Assembly: GCA_026413185.1 (NCBI GenBank)
Contig: CM048650.1
Coordinates: 24,018,501 to 24,082,500, forward strand
Reading direction: 5' to 3'
Origin: Pueraria montana var. lobata
Taxonomy: Eukaryota; Streptophyta; Magnoliopsida; Fabales; Fabaceae
DNA length: 64,000 nucleotides
Below, in pieces: positions 13,392 through 25,059 of this stretch. The position numbers were made by a program, and so were the translations under genes. Within the stretch, counting starts at the first letter, position 1, and each line of letters begins with the position of its first letter. The notes under the pieces were generated by a model. The model saw only the letters and a program-made list of their open reading frames with translations. It searched no databases and had not been told where the DNA came from.

Positions 13392-16142
13392 GTTACTAGA
13401 AACCCTTCCTTACCAAGGTAAACTTAGTTGGATTTCTCAACTAGAACATGGAACATGGACACATTTTGATATTTTTAATATTTTAATAATGGCACACACA
13501 CACACACTAATTACGATCTTCCCCATTTATTGGTTTCTTTACAAAATGAACCCATCATCAATGTAGTTTCACAATAGACCTAATTTGTGATTCATCATAT
13601 GCTATGCATGAATTACTTGTGGACTCCCATTTAAGGTTGTTTATCCTTCAGAACAAACATGATATTATTTTTTATTATATTCTATTTTATTATTTGAAAT
13701 ATATGTATGCTTGAGATTTTTGTTGTGTATGATATTGTAAGAACATGAAGTTCAAGACCTTAATTGCTTAATTTGTGTGCTTATGTGTATATATTCATGT
13801 CATCAGGTAATGGCAATGGGTTTGGTATGAATTGAACACATGCAATGCCTTTGCCGGGATAAGGGAGTTGAAAATCATATATGCTATATAAGTCATGATA
13901 ATTCAGACAATTATGAGAATTTTGAGATTTCAATAAGCTTTTCTAAGCACTCTTGATAGTTAATAATTCTTAGAACTTGGCACTCTGATGTGTATTCAGA
14001 TATTATCTTTATTAAAATTTGTATGCCGATTTCATGGTTGACTTCACTTTGATTATTGAATCTATTTGGAACCTTATATTGATCAATTGATTAAACAAAT
14101 TAATCAAGCACTTTTCCATAAATTTTTATTGCATGAAAGTTTATTCATAAACATGATTATGGAGCATATGAAATATGTTAAAAGAGTTTTTTTTTTTGTC
14201 TATAATCATAAATATCCTTTATGTAAAATAATATGGTAGAAAAAGTTTTACTGAAAGACATGGATGTAAATTTAATTTGTAGCATTAAATGTTACATTTT
14301 CTAATAAAATATTTTCATTTTTTATTTCTTAACTATTATACTAAGGGACAATGGTTAGCAAAAGTATAATATGCTATGTTTGACTTTATTTTTCTTCACT
14401 AGTTATTATAAAATTAAAACTTAAAATGAGAGTTTTGAAAATGAAAATAGTGAACATGTTTGGTAGCTTTAACTTAAAAACTCTTTTTAAACTAAAAGCT
14501 CTATTTTATTATTTCACATTGATTAGTTAAGGATAAGAAAGAGAAAGATATTAAAAAATACAACTTATTTTTAAAAGCTATTTCACACATCTTTTTTTTA
14601 TTAGAAAAACTACTTGCCCCCTATTCTTTTATAAAAAATAAGTTCTCTTTTTTTTTTTAAGATGTGTGGTTAATCTTCTCTTTTTAAGTAAAAAACAAAA
14701 AAAAAAAATTGGGTCAAGCACTATCCAAAATGGTTTTTATCAAGTTTTTATTATATCTTATTCATATTCACATAAATAACCAATATTGATTGACACAAAT
14801 GGTAGTGGCTTGTGTTCCTTAATCAAGTGGTTTAAGGTTCGAATCCTAGCATTGGATATGGAATAAACCATGATAGGAGGGGAAATATTCATCTTGTGTG
14901 CGGTCACATTTTATTTATATTTGACTTAATTATATTTTTTAGAAATTGATTTTCTTAGACTAGATTCATTCGTTAAATAAACAATTTTACTCGTACATTT
15001 CGTTTAAATATATAGATACAAAATTTATATACTTATTTTTATTTAACCAACATAGTCTAGTCTAAAAAAAAACTAAACAAAATAAAGTTAACAAACCTAA
15101 CTCAATAGAAGCTAGACACTTATTTCTATGAGTCGATTCTTATGACAACTTTATCACTAAAAATTATATATTATAAATAATGTATAACTTATACATAAAA
15201 AATTCAAAATCTTTTTGATTATTTAGGGTAATTGCGAATTTTTATATTTTAGTTTTTATAGATGCAAATTTTAAAACAAAACGTGTTCAACTAAAATGTA
15301 GTTGAATTGTTTTTTAATCAAACTTTGTCTATAGACCTAACTTGTTAAATCAATGCATAATGTTTCTTTATTTGCTAAAATCAAATTCAACAAGTAAAAA
15401 AAAAAGACTAAAACTCAATAAATTCACAAAAACAAAAATAAAATAAGTTGCTAGCTTTAGGGGTGTTCACGAGTCAATTTGGATTAGGTTTGATGAAACT
15501 TGTTACTCGCACCAATTAAAATAATTTGAGTTGAATTGAGTCAATTCTATGTAATTTTTTTATTAGATCGGAATCGAACTAACCCGATCAATAATAAGTT
15601 GGGTTGGGTCTTTGGATTAAAAAAGTTTTAAATTTTATGAAAAATTGTAATTTTTTTTTACCATTTTAAGAAATTTTTGTGGGAATAAAATTGAAAAAAA
15701 AATGTTATTCCACTGAATATAACCACAACAAATATGGTTCTCCATAAATTCAAATAATTGTATAAGACTTTTTTTCCTTTTTTCTTTAAGTTAATTTTTT
15801 CTTAGAATATGCATTTTGATATTTGTTCTTTGGCTGCACAAATAAACATTGTACACTTGAATCATACACTTCGACTATTTTTTAAGACATGACTTATTTG
15901 GGCGATGCTTATTGTTTTAAAAATGCTTGGTTTATATCAGCATAACACATAACTAAAGCACGATATCTAAGAAAAAATAATCAAAATACGACAAATTAAG
16001 CCATTAACCAAATCAACGTAGCAAGAAATGAGAAATCTAATATTAGTGAGAGGTTGAAATCATAGACTTGTTGTGTGTTTTTTACCGTCTTCTCATTTTT
16101 TATTTTAAGATGTTATATAAGAAAATATATATAAATTATACC
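13392..16142. other. Intergenic stretch between host gene and element A
   Basis: This is AT-rich sequence with no gene that I can support, mirrored at 50,212-52,796. It holds a tRNA-like segment at 14,800-14,972 that is partly deleted in the other arm. Near 15,463-15,640 is a GGGGTGTTCACGAGTCAA-type sequence of the kind seen in decayed plant DNA transposons; I could not find its ends. Confidence 0.6.
14800..14972 (+). repeat. tRNA-like (SINE-type) segment with RNA polymerase III B box
   Basis: A perfect B-box consensus GGTTCGAATCC lies at 14,836-14,846, about 30 bases after a TGGTAGTGGC sequence that could be an A box. There is no clear poly-A tail or target duplication. In the right arm, bases corresponding to 14,842-14,972 are missing between two TTCG repeats. 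It could instead be a chance match. Confidence 0.3.
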
Positions 16143-16782
16143 TGAGGGGTATTCGGCTATATAATTAGCCGAATACCCTTTTTACCGGAGAAGCATTCGG
16201 CTATACAATTAGCCGAATGCCCTCCACAACAGACGAGTATTTGGGGAGAAGATTAGCCGAATACTTTGTCGAATACCTTCCAAAACATCTATTTGGTAAA
16301 AGATCAGTCGAATGCCCTTCACCCTGGAGGGGTATTCGGCACTCACGGTAACTAAAATAGGCAATGGGCTGAATTACCGAATACACATGCCTAGGTATTC
16401 GGCATTATAATAACTAAACACCTTGAAGAGTATTCAGGCAAGATAAATTCTACTAAAAATATATTATTAAGGGGACAATTAAAGATTAGAAGGTAATTAA
16501 GCAATCTTAATTAATGATAATAAATCGTCAAGATGATCAGGGCCCATAAAGTCCAAGGCGCATCAAGGTAAGTATAAAAAGGGGTACGATCCTCGAAGTA
16601 TGGTAACTTCTGACACTCGTTTATTACCCTTATTAAATGCTGAGTCGAAAGTTGACTTGAACGTTGGAGTGCCTTTTGCAGGCACCCACCCCTCGTTCAC
16701 ATAATAGGATTTGGATACTGGTGGAAGAGCTCGGACCGAAGATATCAGTAGGAGATTACGTTGTTACCCTCAGACAGGAACA
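16143..16782 (+). repeat. Element A 5' LTR (left copy)
   Basis: The 640-bp LTR starts TGAGGGGTATTCGG and ends CAGGAACA. Its upstream third is packed with TATTCGGC/GCCGAATA words that form inverted pairs such as GGCTATATAATTAGCC. A TATA box (TATAAAAA) lies at 16,573-16,580. By eye it differs from the right copy at about 42 positions in 640. Confidence 0.85.
16573..16580 (+). promoter_or_regulatory. TATA box of element A LTR
   Basis: TATAAAAA followed by GGGG lies about 200 bases before the LTR end, a normal place for the LTR promoter. It is intact in both arms (right copy 49,774-49,781, minus strand). Confidence 0.65.
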
Positions 16783-16785
16783 TTT

Positions 16786-16804
16786 TAGAGCCCATCGTGG
16801 GGCC
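16786..16804 (+). other. Element A primer-binding site
   Basis: It begins three bases after the LTR end. TAGAGCCCATCGTGGGGCC differs at a few positions from the TGGCGCC-CACCGTGGGG form found in legume Tat/Ogre elements. The right copy starts TGGAGCCC, one step closer to that form. Confidence 0.65.
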
Positions 16805-17057
16805 TTGGTAAAACTTATCCCACGACCCCTCAAGGAATGGTTACTACTCGGGGTCACACACACATGGATATACCCGGATCATTAGCACCAGGCATGCAAC
16901 AAGGCGCAGAGGGATGGCATCACATTGATGAAAATGCGGTGCACGTAGAAGATCAAACAAGTTTGTCTTTAGAGTTAAGGCAATTAAGAGCTAATCTATC
17001 AGTAATGTGAAAGCAACACGCTTAGGGATATCGGGCCTCCGTTAGGAGAACGCTGAG
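16805..17057 (+). other. Untranslated leader of element A
   Basis: This is the stretch between the primer site and the first recognisable gag sequence. No supported reading frame or RNA gene was seen. Confidence 0.5.
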
Positions 17058-18215
17058 TTGAAAAGTTTGAATCGGTCTTGGAAGCCCGAAGACCAATCAC
17101 CTGGCCGACAACATAAAGGCGAGTCCACGACCAATCTCAGCATCCAGGGGGTGATACATCGAGTCTTAACCTTTATCGCCAACACTCAATCACACACTTG
17201 CAGACATCCTTTCGTTTCAAGAATTATGGAAACTGCTCTCCCCCCAAGCTGGAAAAGCCTCAGATTGGACCGATATGATGGTAGTACTGACCCAGATGAG
17301 CACATAGACGTCTATGTGACTCAAGTTGGTCTCTATACCACCGAAGATGCTATCCTGTGTAGGGTATTTCCCATTTCCTTGAAGGGACAAGCCCTTATTG
17401 ACAACTTCAAAACACTTACTGCTAGATTCGAAACTCAGTTTACAACAAGCAGACCCCATCACTTGACTTCGGTCGCGCTCGTGAACATTTGGTAGGAAAA
17501 GAGGGAATCTCTTCGGAGTTACATGGAAAGGTTCAACAAAGTTTCCTTAAACATCCATAACATGGACCCAGCGGTGGCCATGCATCACTTGGTGATGACC
17601 TTTCGGCCAACAGCTTTCATCAATAGTCTTTGTAAGAAACCTGCACTCGACATGGATGACCTTCGAAGAAGAGCAGCAAAGTACATGCAGATGGAGGAGT
17701 TGGTAGAGTATCGGAACCAAGTACAGGCGGAACCCAATACAGGAAAGAAAGAAAATGAAAGAGATAATCAGGGGTAGGGAAAAGAGAAATTTTTACAAGG
17801 ATCGGGAGTATCGATGCCCTCAATAACGACCTATACTCCACTTAACACTAGCCGCTCCTGGATACTTGAGCAAGCTCTTGCAACCGAAATATTGGCTATG
17901 CCAAAAAGAACTAACTCCCCTCCTAAGGTAGACTATAACAAGCAATGTCGATACCATCACAACAGAAGCCATTCCATCGAAGAATGTGCTGCCCTCGAGG
18001 ACAAGATTGAGGACCTCATCAGGATGGAACACCTAAAAGACTTCGTTCATAATCCCAGAGCCGAAAAGTCTCAATACTCGAGGTACAAGAAGACGATAGA
18101 GCTTACAAGAGAGATAGGGAACAAGACCGAGATCGTGATAGAAGGGTGGAAAGGTAAAGGAGCAGGTCTCGGGAGTGAGAAGAAGCGAAACCCCATGAGC
18201 ATCATCGCAGAGTGA
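17058..18215 (+). pseudogene. Element A gag (left copy)
   Basis: Gag would form the cytoplasmic particle that packages element RNA. One frame runs throughout, with in-frame TAG codons near 17,493 and 17,775. The retrotransposon gag domain is seen at about 17,226-17,640 (YDGSTDPDEHIDVYV, then EKRESLRSYMERFNKV). A His/Cys-rich motif typical of Tat-type gag follows at about 17,940-18,035 (CRYHHNRSHSIEECAALED). Relative to the right copy about 30 bp is missing in frame before DNFKTLTARF, removing an NWF-containing helix. Both stops are shared with the right copy. Confidence 0.8.
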
Positions 18216-18752
18216 TCAACACTATTACGGGAGGATTCGCTGGTGAAGGGTGCACTTCTTCGGAAAGAAAGAGACATCTCCATCTCGTACGATCGATCAA
18301 CATGATAGCGATAGTTAAAAAATTGAAAATGCCACCTATCACATTCATAGACGCAGACTTCCAGGGATTCGACCTCATACAAGATGATCCGATGGTCATC
18401 AGCGTGGACATAGCAGATTGCATAGTCCAGAAAACTCTGGTGGATCAAGGAAGCTCCACGGACATTTTGTATTGGAACACCTTCAAGCAATTATACATAC
18501 CGGAGGGGAAGCTTATGCCCTATGACGAACCCCTTGTTGGATTCTCAGGAGAGAGGGTTAACACCAGGGGATGTATTGATTTTTAATACAACGTTTGGAT
18601 ACAGGGAAAAGGAGTGGAGGACTATCAAAGTTAGGTACATCGTGGTACATGCTAACATATCGTATAACATACTACTTGGACGACCGTCTTTAACTGCTCT
18701 AGGAGCCATAGTTTCCACCCCACATCTTGCCATGAAGTTCCCTTCTAGCTGA
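18216..18752 (+). pseudogene. Element A aspartic protease (left copy)
   Basis: This is a retropepsin-like protease that would cleave the polyprotein. The active-site motif LVDQGSSTDILYW lies at about 18,435-18,475; DQGSS is the usual Tat form. The flap and C-terminal signature (NILLGRPSLTALGA) is at about 18,665-18,710. A frameshift near 18,585 separates the two parts, and a TGA stop follows FPSS at about 18,750. The whole segment is deleted from the right arm. Confidence 0.8.
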
Positions 18753-19308
18753 GGAACAGTAATTACGGTTAATGCTGACCAAAAATCAGCTAAGAAGTGT
18801 TACCTAGCTAGCCTTAAAGTCACTCAGTCAAAGGAAAATGAGTACAAGTCAGTGAACATGGTTTCTGCAGCTGAACCGGTGGCCCAACCCTTGGATCTCG
18901 ATCCCAGGATCGACGAAGATAAACGGGCCGAACCAAACGAAGAAACCTATGCATTCTAGATTGGTGAGATAAAAAGCCAAGTCACTTACCTCGGTAGCAA
19001 TTTAATGGAAAATGATCGACTTCAAATTTAAAGCGTAATCGGGCAAAATATCAACTTGATTGCTTGGAAAGCCTCGGACATGCCGGGCATCGACCCAAAT
19101 TTCCACTGTCATCAGTTGGCCATATACCGAGAGGCTAGGCCGATAGCCTAGAAAAAGAGAAAGATGGGGGATGAAAGGCGAAAGGCGGTGGCAGAAGAAG
19201 TAACAAAATTAATAGCAGCTAATTTCCTCCGAGAAGTCAGGTACACCACTTGGTTAGCCAATGTGGTAATGGTGAAAAAATCGAATGGTAAATGGCAAAT
19301 GTGTACAG
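18753..19308 (+). pseudogene. Element A reverse transcriptase, N-terminal part (left copy)
   Basis: One frame continues from the protease with TAG (about 18,958), TAA (about 19,029) and TAG (about 19,150). It ends in the RT fingers motif (LREVRYTTWLANVVMVKK, then KWQMCTDY). The coding sequence is cut at ATTAC by element B and resumes at 30,317 with TDLNKACPKDAYPLP. This half has no counterpart in the right arm. Confidence 0.82.
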
Positions 19309-19313
19309 ATTAC

Positions 19314-20712
19314 TGATCATGTTTTGGCATGTGAACCAATCGCACAAGTAATGACAAGTATTTAAATCGTCTCCCAAAGTACTTGTGTAATATTAAGCAA
19401 AATTGCTCATAATTTATAAACAAAGGCTAAAGAATGGAAAAATAAATTGGCATTTGATGTAAGATAAAGTTACGGTCAAGTGAATGTAAAACTAGGAATT
19501 AAAAAGGACTTGAAATCTTTTTGGGATATTTTTTTACGACCCTACTAATGCACTAAAGTGAAATTTCAACAATTATGATAAAAACATGCCCGGGGTTGGA
19601 TTTCATGCCACTTTCCTTTACTTATATAAATGATAATTAATAACATTCAATTTAATCAATCATTCATCAATCATAAATATCACTAAAGCGCTAATTCCTT
19701 AGCGGTTAGAGTCTAACTCTCATTATTATCCCAAATTCCTTAGTGAGAATAATAATGAAAATTTCATTAAGCATATGGTCTAACAAGATGACTAATGGTT
19801 GATACACCATCCCTAATGTATAACCCTTAGTTACTTCGCTCTAGGTCTAGGTTTTTAGCAACATTTTCCAATGAGTAAAATCCCAAAAGCAAGTGGTTGA
19901 TCAATCCACAAGAAGAAGATAAAGCAAGAGAGTGAAATAAAAGATTGAGAAAATGAATTTATATTAAAATATCAAAGTAGATACAAGAGGAAGAGTGACA
20001 TTACATCCAACCCCAAACACAAGGGGAGTTTAGCTACTCACAGACACTAGAAGCTTAACAAAAATGAAGAAGGAAAGCAAAACCTTGAAAGGAGAGCCAT
20101 GGAAGATGCCTTCACAGCAGCTCCCACTTCAAAATATAGTGTTTTTTTATCTGATATATCCTTTGGAACAAGGAATTCGTGCCTTAAATAGGGCCTGACA
20201 TGTGCCTCTTTAACACCCACGTGAAACACTCACGCTTAAGCGCCAGGGATAGCTCGCTTAAGCATGAGAGGTGTTGAAGACCTGATGCTCAGGACAATTG
20301 TTGCTTAAGCGCGAGATATGCAACGCTTAAGCACGACAACACCGAGATAAATACTTCCAAGGGCCTCTCGCTTAAGCGCTAGAAAAGGGGCTCTTAAGCG
20401 AGGCTTGCACAGCACCCAGACAACCTCAGGACTTCTCGCTTAAGTGAGCCTGGGAGCTCGCATAAGCGCCGACCATTCTTCAACTTGAACAAAACTTGAG
20501 CTTCAATACACTAGTCACGTGACTCCTCTAGCTTCTACGTGAAAAGAGAACTAATTAGATGAAAATTTAACTACTTAACTATTCTACAACTAATGTAGTT
20601 TAATTACAAATAATTTAAGAAAAGTGAGACTTAACAAAGTTATAAAGCTTGGGTTATTAAGATAATTGCCTTGAGTTTTTATCAACAAATTAAGTCAAAA
20701 AGGCAATTATAA
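19314..20712 (-). repeat. Element B 3' LTR (left copy)
   Basis: This 1,399-bp LTR holds a cluster of CTTAAG-centred motifs at about 20,231-20,468. Its first dinucleotide in element sense is TT where other copies have TG. By eye it differs from the 5' LTR by several per cent and carries about 20 extra bases within the CTTAAG cluster. Confidence 0.88.
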
Positions 20713-21204
20713 AAATACCCCAAACTTGAACTTTTGCTTGTCCTCAAGCAAATCACAGATCGAATTAAAAACCAAACTTGCAACTAAAAGCTAAGTCACA
20801 TGGCTGTCAAAAGAAGGAAAGTTTGTCAACACACCAATGCATGCTCAAAATCTTCAACAATTGTTCAACGATCTACATTTCTCACAAAATCATACACAAG
20901 GTGCCCACAGAAAAGATCCTAGAAAGTAGCACGAGAAGACAAAAAAAAAAGATAACATGGCAAGACAACACTGAGAAATTCAAGATTGTGCAAGGCTCCT
21001 CATAAATGTGTTTCACTCAAAAGTATGCCACAAGGGGTGAGTGTCTCTCTAAATCCAACACATCGAAACATCACATCAAAACTTTGCTTTTCATCTCAAG
21101 ATCAATCACAAACTTTCACACACATGCAAAATCACAAGGTCTTATTAGGTTGTAACTTGGCTGGGTTTGAACAAAACTTGGTTTTTCAGGATATACAAAG
21201 GTAC
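20713..21204 (-). other. Element B region between third gene and 3' LTR
   Basis: A purine-containing tract (AGTTTGGGGTA on the minus strand) lies next to the LTR, as expected for plus-strand priming in Athila elements. The rest is non-coding. Confidence 0.6.
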
Positions 21205-22009
21205 CTAAGAAGGTTTAAGAGAGAAAACATTATCAACTAAAGAAGCCAAAAAGTCAATCCTTCTCTTTTTAAGCTTATCCACCAAGACTACCAAGATCAA
21301 TGGTCATGCCTTTGATGATGGCATAAAGGACATAGGCCTTTTCAGTAGGAATGTCGGAGGTGTGAGAATCGGGGAGGATATCAAAAAGCAAGATGGTCAT
21401 CCAAATCTGAGAGAGAGTGGTGAGGTCATTCTAAAGAATCCTCAAGGGCTTGCCATCCTACTCCTTGAACCCTGCACTCGAAATGCAGAGAGTCCGTTCC
21501 ATCGCCTTAATTTCTTGAGTAGTGACTCCCTTATTCATCCATTTCTGATATTGAGAAAGGTGGCCTCTTCACAGCTTCAAGGTAGTCCCCAAGAAGGCAT
21601 TGATGGACTCAGTGTCATATTTGACCTCTACCCCCCTCACCCAAGAAGTCCTCTCAAGTGAGCCATCCTCATTGAGTGCGTTTGCATAGAACTCACGCAC
21701 CAAATGAGGGCTGATAACAGTCTGGAGCTTGGTGAACTTCTTCCACTTCCTTTTTGTCAATTGTTTGGTGATCTTCGAAAACTCCCTTGGCCCAAGTTTG
21801 ACCTGCTTTTCTTGCCACTGAGACCAATGCTAAATTTGAGCATAACGTGCTTGATGGAAGGGACTTCGGAATCTGGTAGCAATAAAGGGACCAGGTTCTG
21901 GGGCATCTTGAAGAGGTGGAGGTAGGGGAGATGATGGGGGTGAGGGAGGTTGTCTTTACTTTCTAGGAGGAGCAGAGCATCCAGCAACAGTGCTTTTTGT
22001 CCTAGGCAT
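21205..22009 (-). pseudogene. Element B third gene (plant transposon protein domain, envelope position)
   Basis: In Athila elements the slot between integrase and 3' LTR holds an extra gene; its function is not established. From ATG at 22,009 one frame begins MPRTKSTVAGC, passes a Pro-rich stretch, then a conserved block (LVREFYANAL, RTSWVRGVEV, INAFLGT) and a later block (ILPDSHTSDIP, KAYVLYAIIKG). This matches the family called putative plant transposon protein (Transposase_32 type). About six in-frame stops and a late frameshift break it. No signal peptide or membrane helix is evident. It is absent from the right arm because of the 4.8-kb deletion. Confidence 0.65.
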
Positions 22010-23331
22010 GGCTATCAAAGAAAACAACTAAAGGTGTTAGAACCAAAAGCAACAGAATCAGAAAAATAAAGAACAAAGACATACATGGCGCTTAAGCAAG
22101 CAGGCAGTCTCATGCCTGCTCGCTTAAGTGCAAGAAAGTATCAAAAGGATAGAAGAAAGACCTCGCTTAAGCTACCAAAAGGCCACGCTTAAGCGCGAGT
22201 GCCTGCATTGCCAAAACAAAAAGGGTTGGTGCTTAAGCGAGCCGTAGGTGACGCTTAAGCGTGAGCTCACAAACAGCACCCCCTTGCCCAAAAATGACAA
22301 AGAACAAAAAGAAAGGAAGAACAAAAAAAACCCAATAACAGAGAAAAACCCAAAAAGTAAAAATAACTAGAAAAGAAGTGAAAAATAAGAAGGAATCATA
22401 AAAGCAAAGAAACCCACCCTAAACATGCAAGAATAAACCCCAAATGTCAAAGATTTAGCAAGATAAAACATGAGATTAAAAGCAAACAACAAGAAATGAA
22501 GAATAAAAGCAAAAGCATAGCACCTAAAAAAAATGAAGTAAGGAACAAGGGAAACTTACTAAAAATAGAGACTGCACAGAGAAGAGAGAAAAATCCTAAG
22601 GTAACTGCAGAGCAAAAGAAAAGAGAAGAGTTAGGGCGAGGGTAGCAGAACGAAGGGAAGGGAGATGATTTTAATAAGCGAGAGAGGGAGGAAGGGGAAG
22701 ATAGCAGTTAAGAGAGAGTGGGAGGTTTCAAAACTGAAACGACTGAAGAGGCAGAGATGTGGGTAGTAAAAAAAACTGAAAAGGCGAGGGAAAATGGAAC
22801 GTTAAGTTCCTAAGCACGTGCCCCCACTTCGCGCAAGTCGCGCTTAAGCGAGGGGTTTCAGCGCTTAAGCGTAACAGGTCCAGAGGACCACTCCTTTTTT
22901 TATATAGGAGGATGGAGCTTAAGAAACCATTTGGCCACGCTTAAGCGCCATGTACGGAGAAGAACTACTTAGGAGGTGGCGCTTAATCGAGCAATAGGCC
23001 ACGCTTAAGCGCCAGGACTTGACAAAGAGCTACAAAGAATCTTGTTTAAGCGAGACAAAAGCCAAGCTTAAGCGAGATACCCCTGTAACCTCAACACAAA
23101 AGATAGAAGAGGTACTCAGCTTTCCCTCAAAACATGCATAACACTTATGTACCAAAACCATAAAACAAAGACAATGAAAATCAATCAACATGCATCTAGA
23201 AATATCAAGGACCTGATTAAACAAGGAAATTAAGCAAAAAGAAAGAAAAACAGAAAGTGAAGGAGTTAAGAAATTGGGTTGCCTCCTAATAAGCGCTTCT
23301 TTAACGTCACTAGCTTGACGTGAGAAGTTGC
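22010..23331 (-). other. Element B post-integrase spacer with CTTAAG clusters
   Basis: This is non-coding sequence between pol and the third gene. Two clusters of GCTTAAGCG-type palindromes lie at about 22,085-22,265 and 22,840-23,075. Just after pol is an inverted repeat GTCAAGCTAGTGAC (minus strand), a common feature after pol in Athila elements. A 101-codon open frame here begins with TTG and is not supported as a gene. Confidence 0.6.
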
Positions 23332-25059
23332 TCACGGATCCCTGAAAGGAATAATTGTGGTAAGTTTTTCAACATCACCACCAGGATAAAGCTTCAATCT
23401 TTGCCCATTCACAATCCAATTCCTTTGGGAAGATGGATCTTCTACTTCAATGGCTCCATGTGGTTTAACTTCTTTGATCCTAAAAGGACCGGACCACTTG
23501 GACTTGAGCTTGCCCGGAAACAACTTCAACCGGGAGTTGTATAAGAGCACTTGATGTCCTAACTTGAAGTTCTTCTTAACAATATGTTTGTCATGATAAG
23601 CTTTGACCTTCTCCTTGTAAATCTTGGCAAACTCATAAGCATTGAGCCCCACTTCTTCAAGTTCATGGAGCTGCAACTTCCTCTTCTCTACCAATTGAGA
23701 TGGATCAAAATTGAGGAACTTTAGTGCCCAATAGGCCTTATGGTCCATCTCCACCTATAAGTGACATGCCTTACCATAAACCATTTGGAAGGGGGAGAGA
23801 CCAAAAGGAGACTTGAAAGCGGTCCTATAGGCCCATAGAGTGTCATCCAACTTCATAGACCAATCCTTTCTTGAAGATGCCACGGTCTTCTCAAGGATTC
23901 TCTTGATTTCCTGATTGGCAACCTCTGTTTGACCATTGGTTTGAGGGTGGTAAGGAGAAGCCACCTTGTGCTTGACTTCATAATGCTCAAGAACTTTCTT
24001 CAATTGAGTGTTGCAAAAATGTGACCTTCCATCACTTATAATCACTCTTGGAACCCCAAACCTAGAAAATATGTTCTTTTTTAGGAAGTTGATGACGGTC
24101 TTGGCATCATTTTTAGGTTCAGCCACTGCTTCAACCCACTTGGAAACATAATCAACCGCCACCAAGATGTACTCATTTGAATAAGAGGAAGGAAGGGGAC
24201 CAACAAAATCAATGCCCTAATAATCAAACACTTCAACTTCCAACATGCCTTGCAAGGGCATTTCATGGCATTTTGAGATGTTCCCCATCCTTTGGCACTT
24301 GTCACAAGCTTGAGTATGATGGTGAGCATCCTTGAAGATAGAAGGCCAAAAGAAACTGGATTGCAACACCTTAGCGACGGTTCTCTCCCCATTGAAATGG
24401 CCTCAATAGGGTGAGTTGTGACAATGCCATAGAATGTTCTTGGCTTCCTCATGGGACACACACCTTCTTAACAAATTATTCGCCCCCATCTTGAAAAGCT
24501 AAGGATCATCCCAAACATAGTAACTGGCATCTCTATAGAATTTCTTCTTTTGTTGGCATCTCTCCTTCACCATTAACAACAACTCATCGGGGAACTCATC
24601 CAAAGTCTTTTTTTCTTGAGAAGTGACCTCTTCATTGACAAGCTTAGAAAGATGATCAGCCACCAAATTTTCACAACCTTTCTTATTCTTGATTTCCAAA
24701 TCAAATTCTTGAAGCAAAAGGATCATCCAGATAAGTCTAGGCTTTGAATCGGGCTTGGTGAGAAGATACTTGATGGCGGAGTGGTCGGTATATACTGTGA
24801 CCTGGCAACCAATCAAATAAGACCGGAATTTCTCCAATGCATACACAATGGCCAAGAGTTCCTTCTAGGTGGTGGCATAATTCACTTGAGCATCATTAAG
24901 GACCTTGTTTGCATAGTAGATGGCATGAAAAATCTTGTACTTCTGCTGCCCCAAAATAGCTCCAACAGCATAATCGCTTGCATCACACATCAACTTAAAC
25001 CCTTGACTCCAATTTGGTGCAACAATCACCAGTGCGGTCACAAGCTTCTCTCTAATCAT
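23332..25059 (-). pseudogene. Element B RNase H and integrase (left copy)
   Basis: One frame runs from 25,059 to the stop at 23,332, broken by nonsense codons. RNase H motifs: CDASDYAVGAILGQ at the start, then YTDHSAIKYLL and ADHLSKL. Integrase: the zinc-binding His/Cys domain (CHN, then CDKCQRTGN) and catalytic core with the second Asp in ISDGRSHFCN and the Glu in HPQTNGQTEVANQE. ISDGRS has Arg where Gly is usual. The C-terminal region (RPSQ-like KWSGPFRIKEV) follows. RNase H removes template RNA; integrase inserts the DNA in the nucleus. Confidence 0.82.

Noticed and set aside
13363..13566. 67-codon frame over the last host exon, also at 52,613-52,825
   Set aside because: It begins inside the last exon in a different frame and reads into the 3' region; the two copies diverge after the exon by frameshift.
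18071..18490. Opposite-strand open frames over element A gag and protease
   Set aside because: They are shadows of gag-pro in another frame; the plus strand carries the recognised motifs.
23030..23335. 101-codon open frame after element B pol, open in both arms (also 47,786-48,091)
   Set aside because: It starts with TTG overlapping the pol end, its first ATG is about halfway along, and it runs through the CTTAAG cluster. Without a start or a known domain it is more likely chance.
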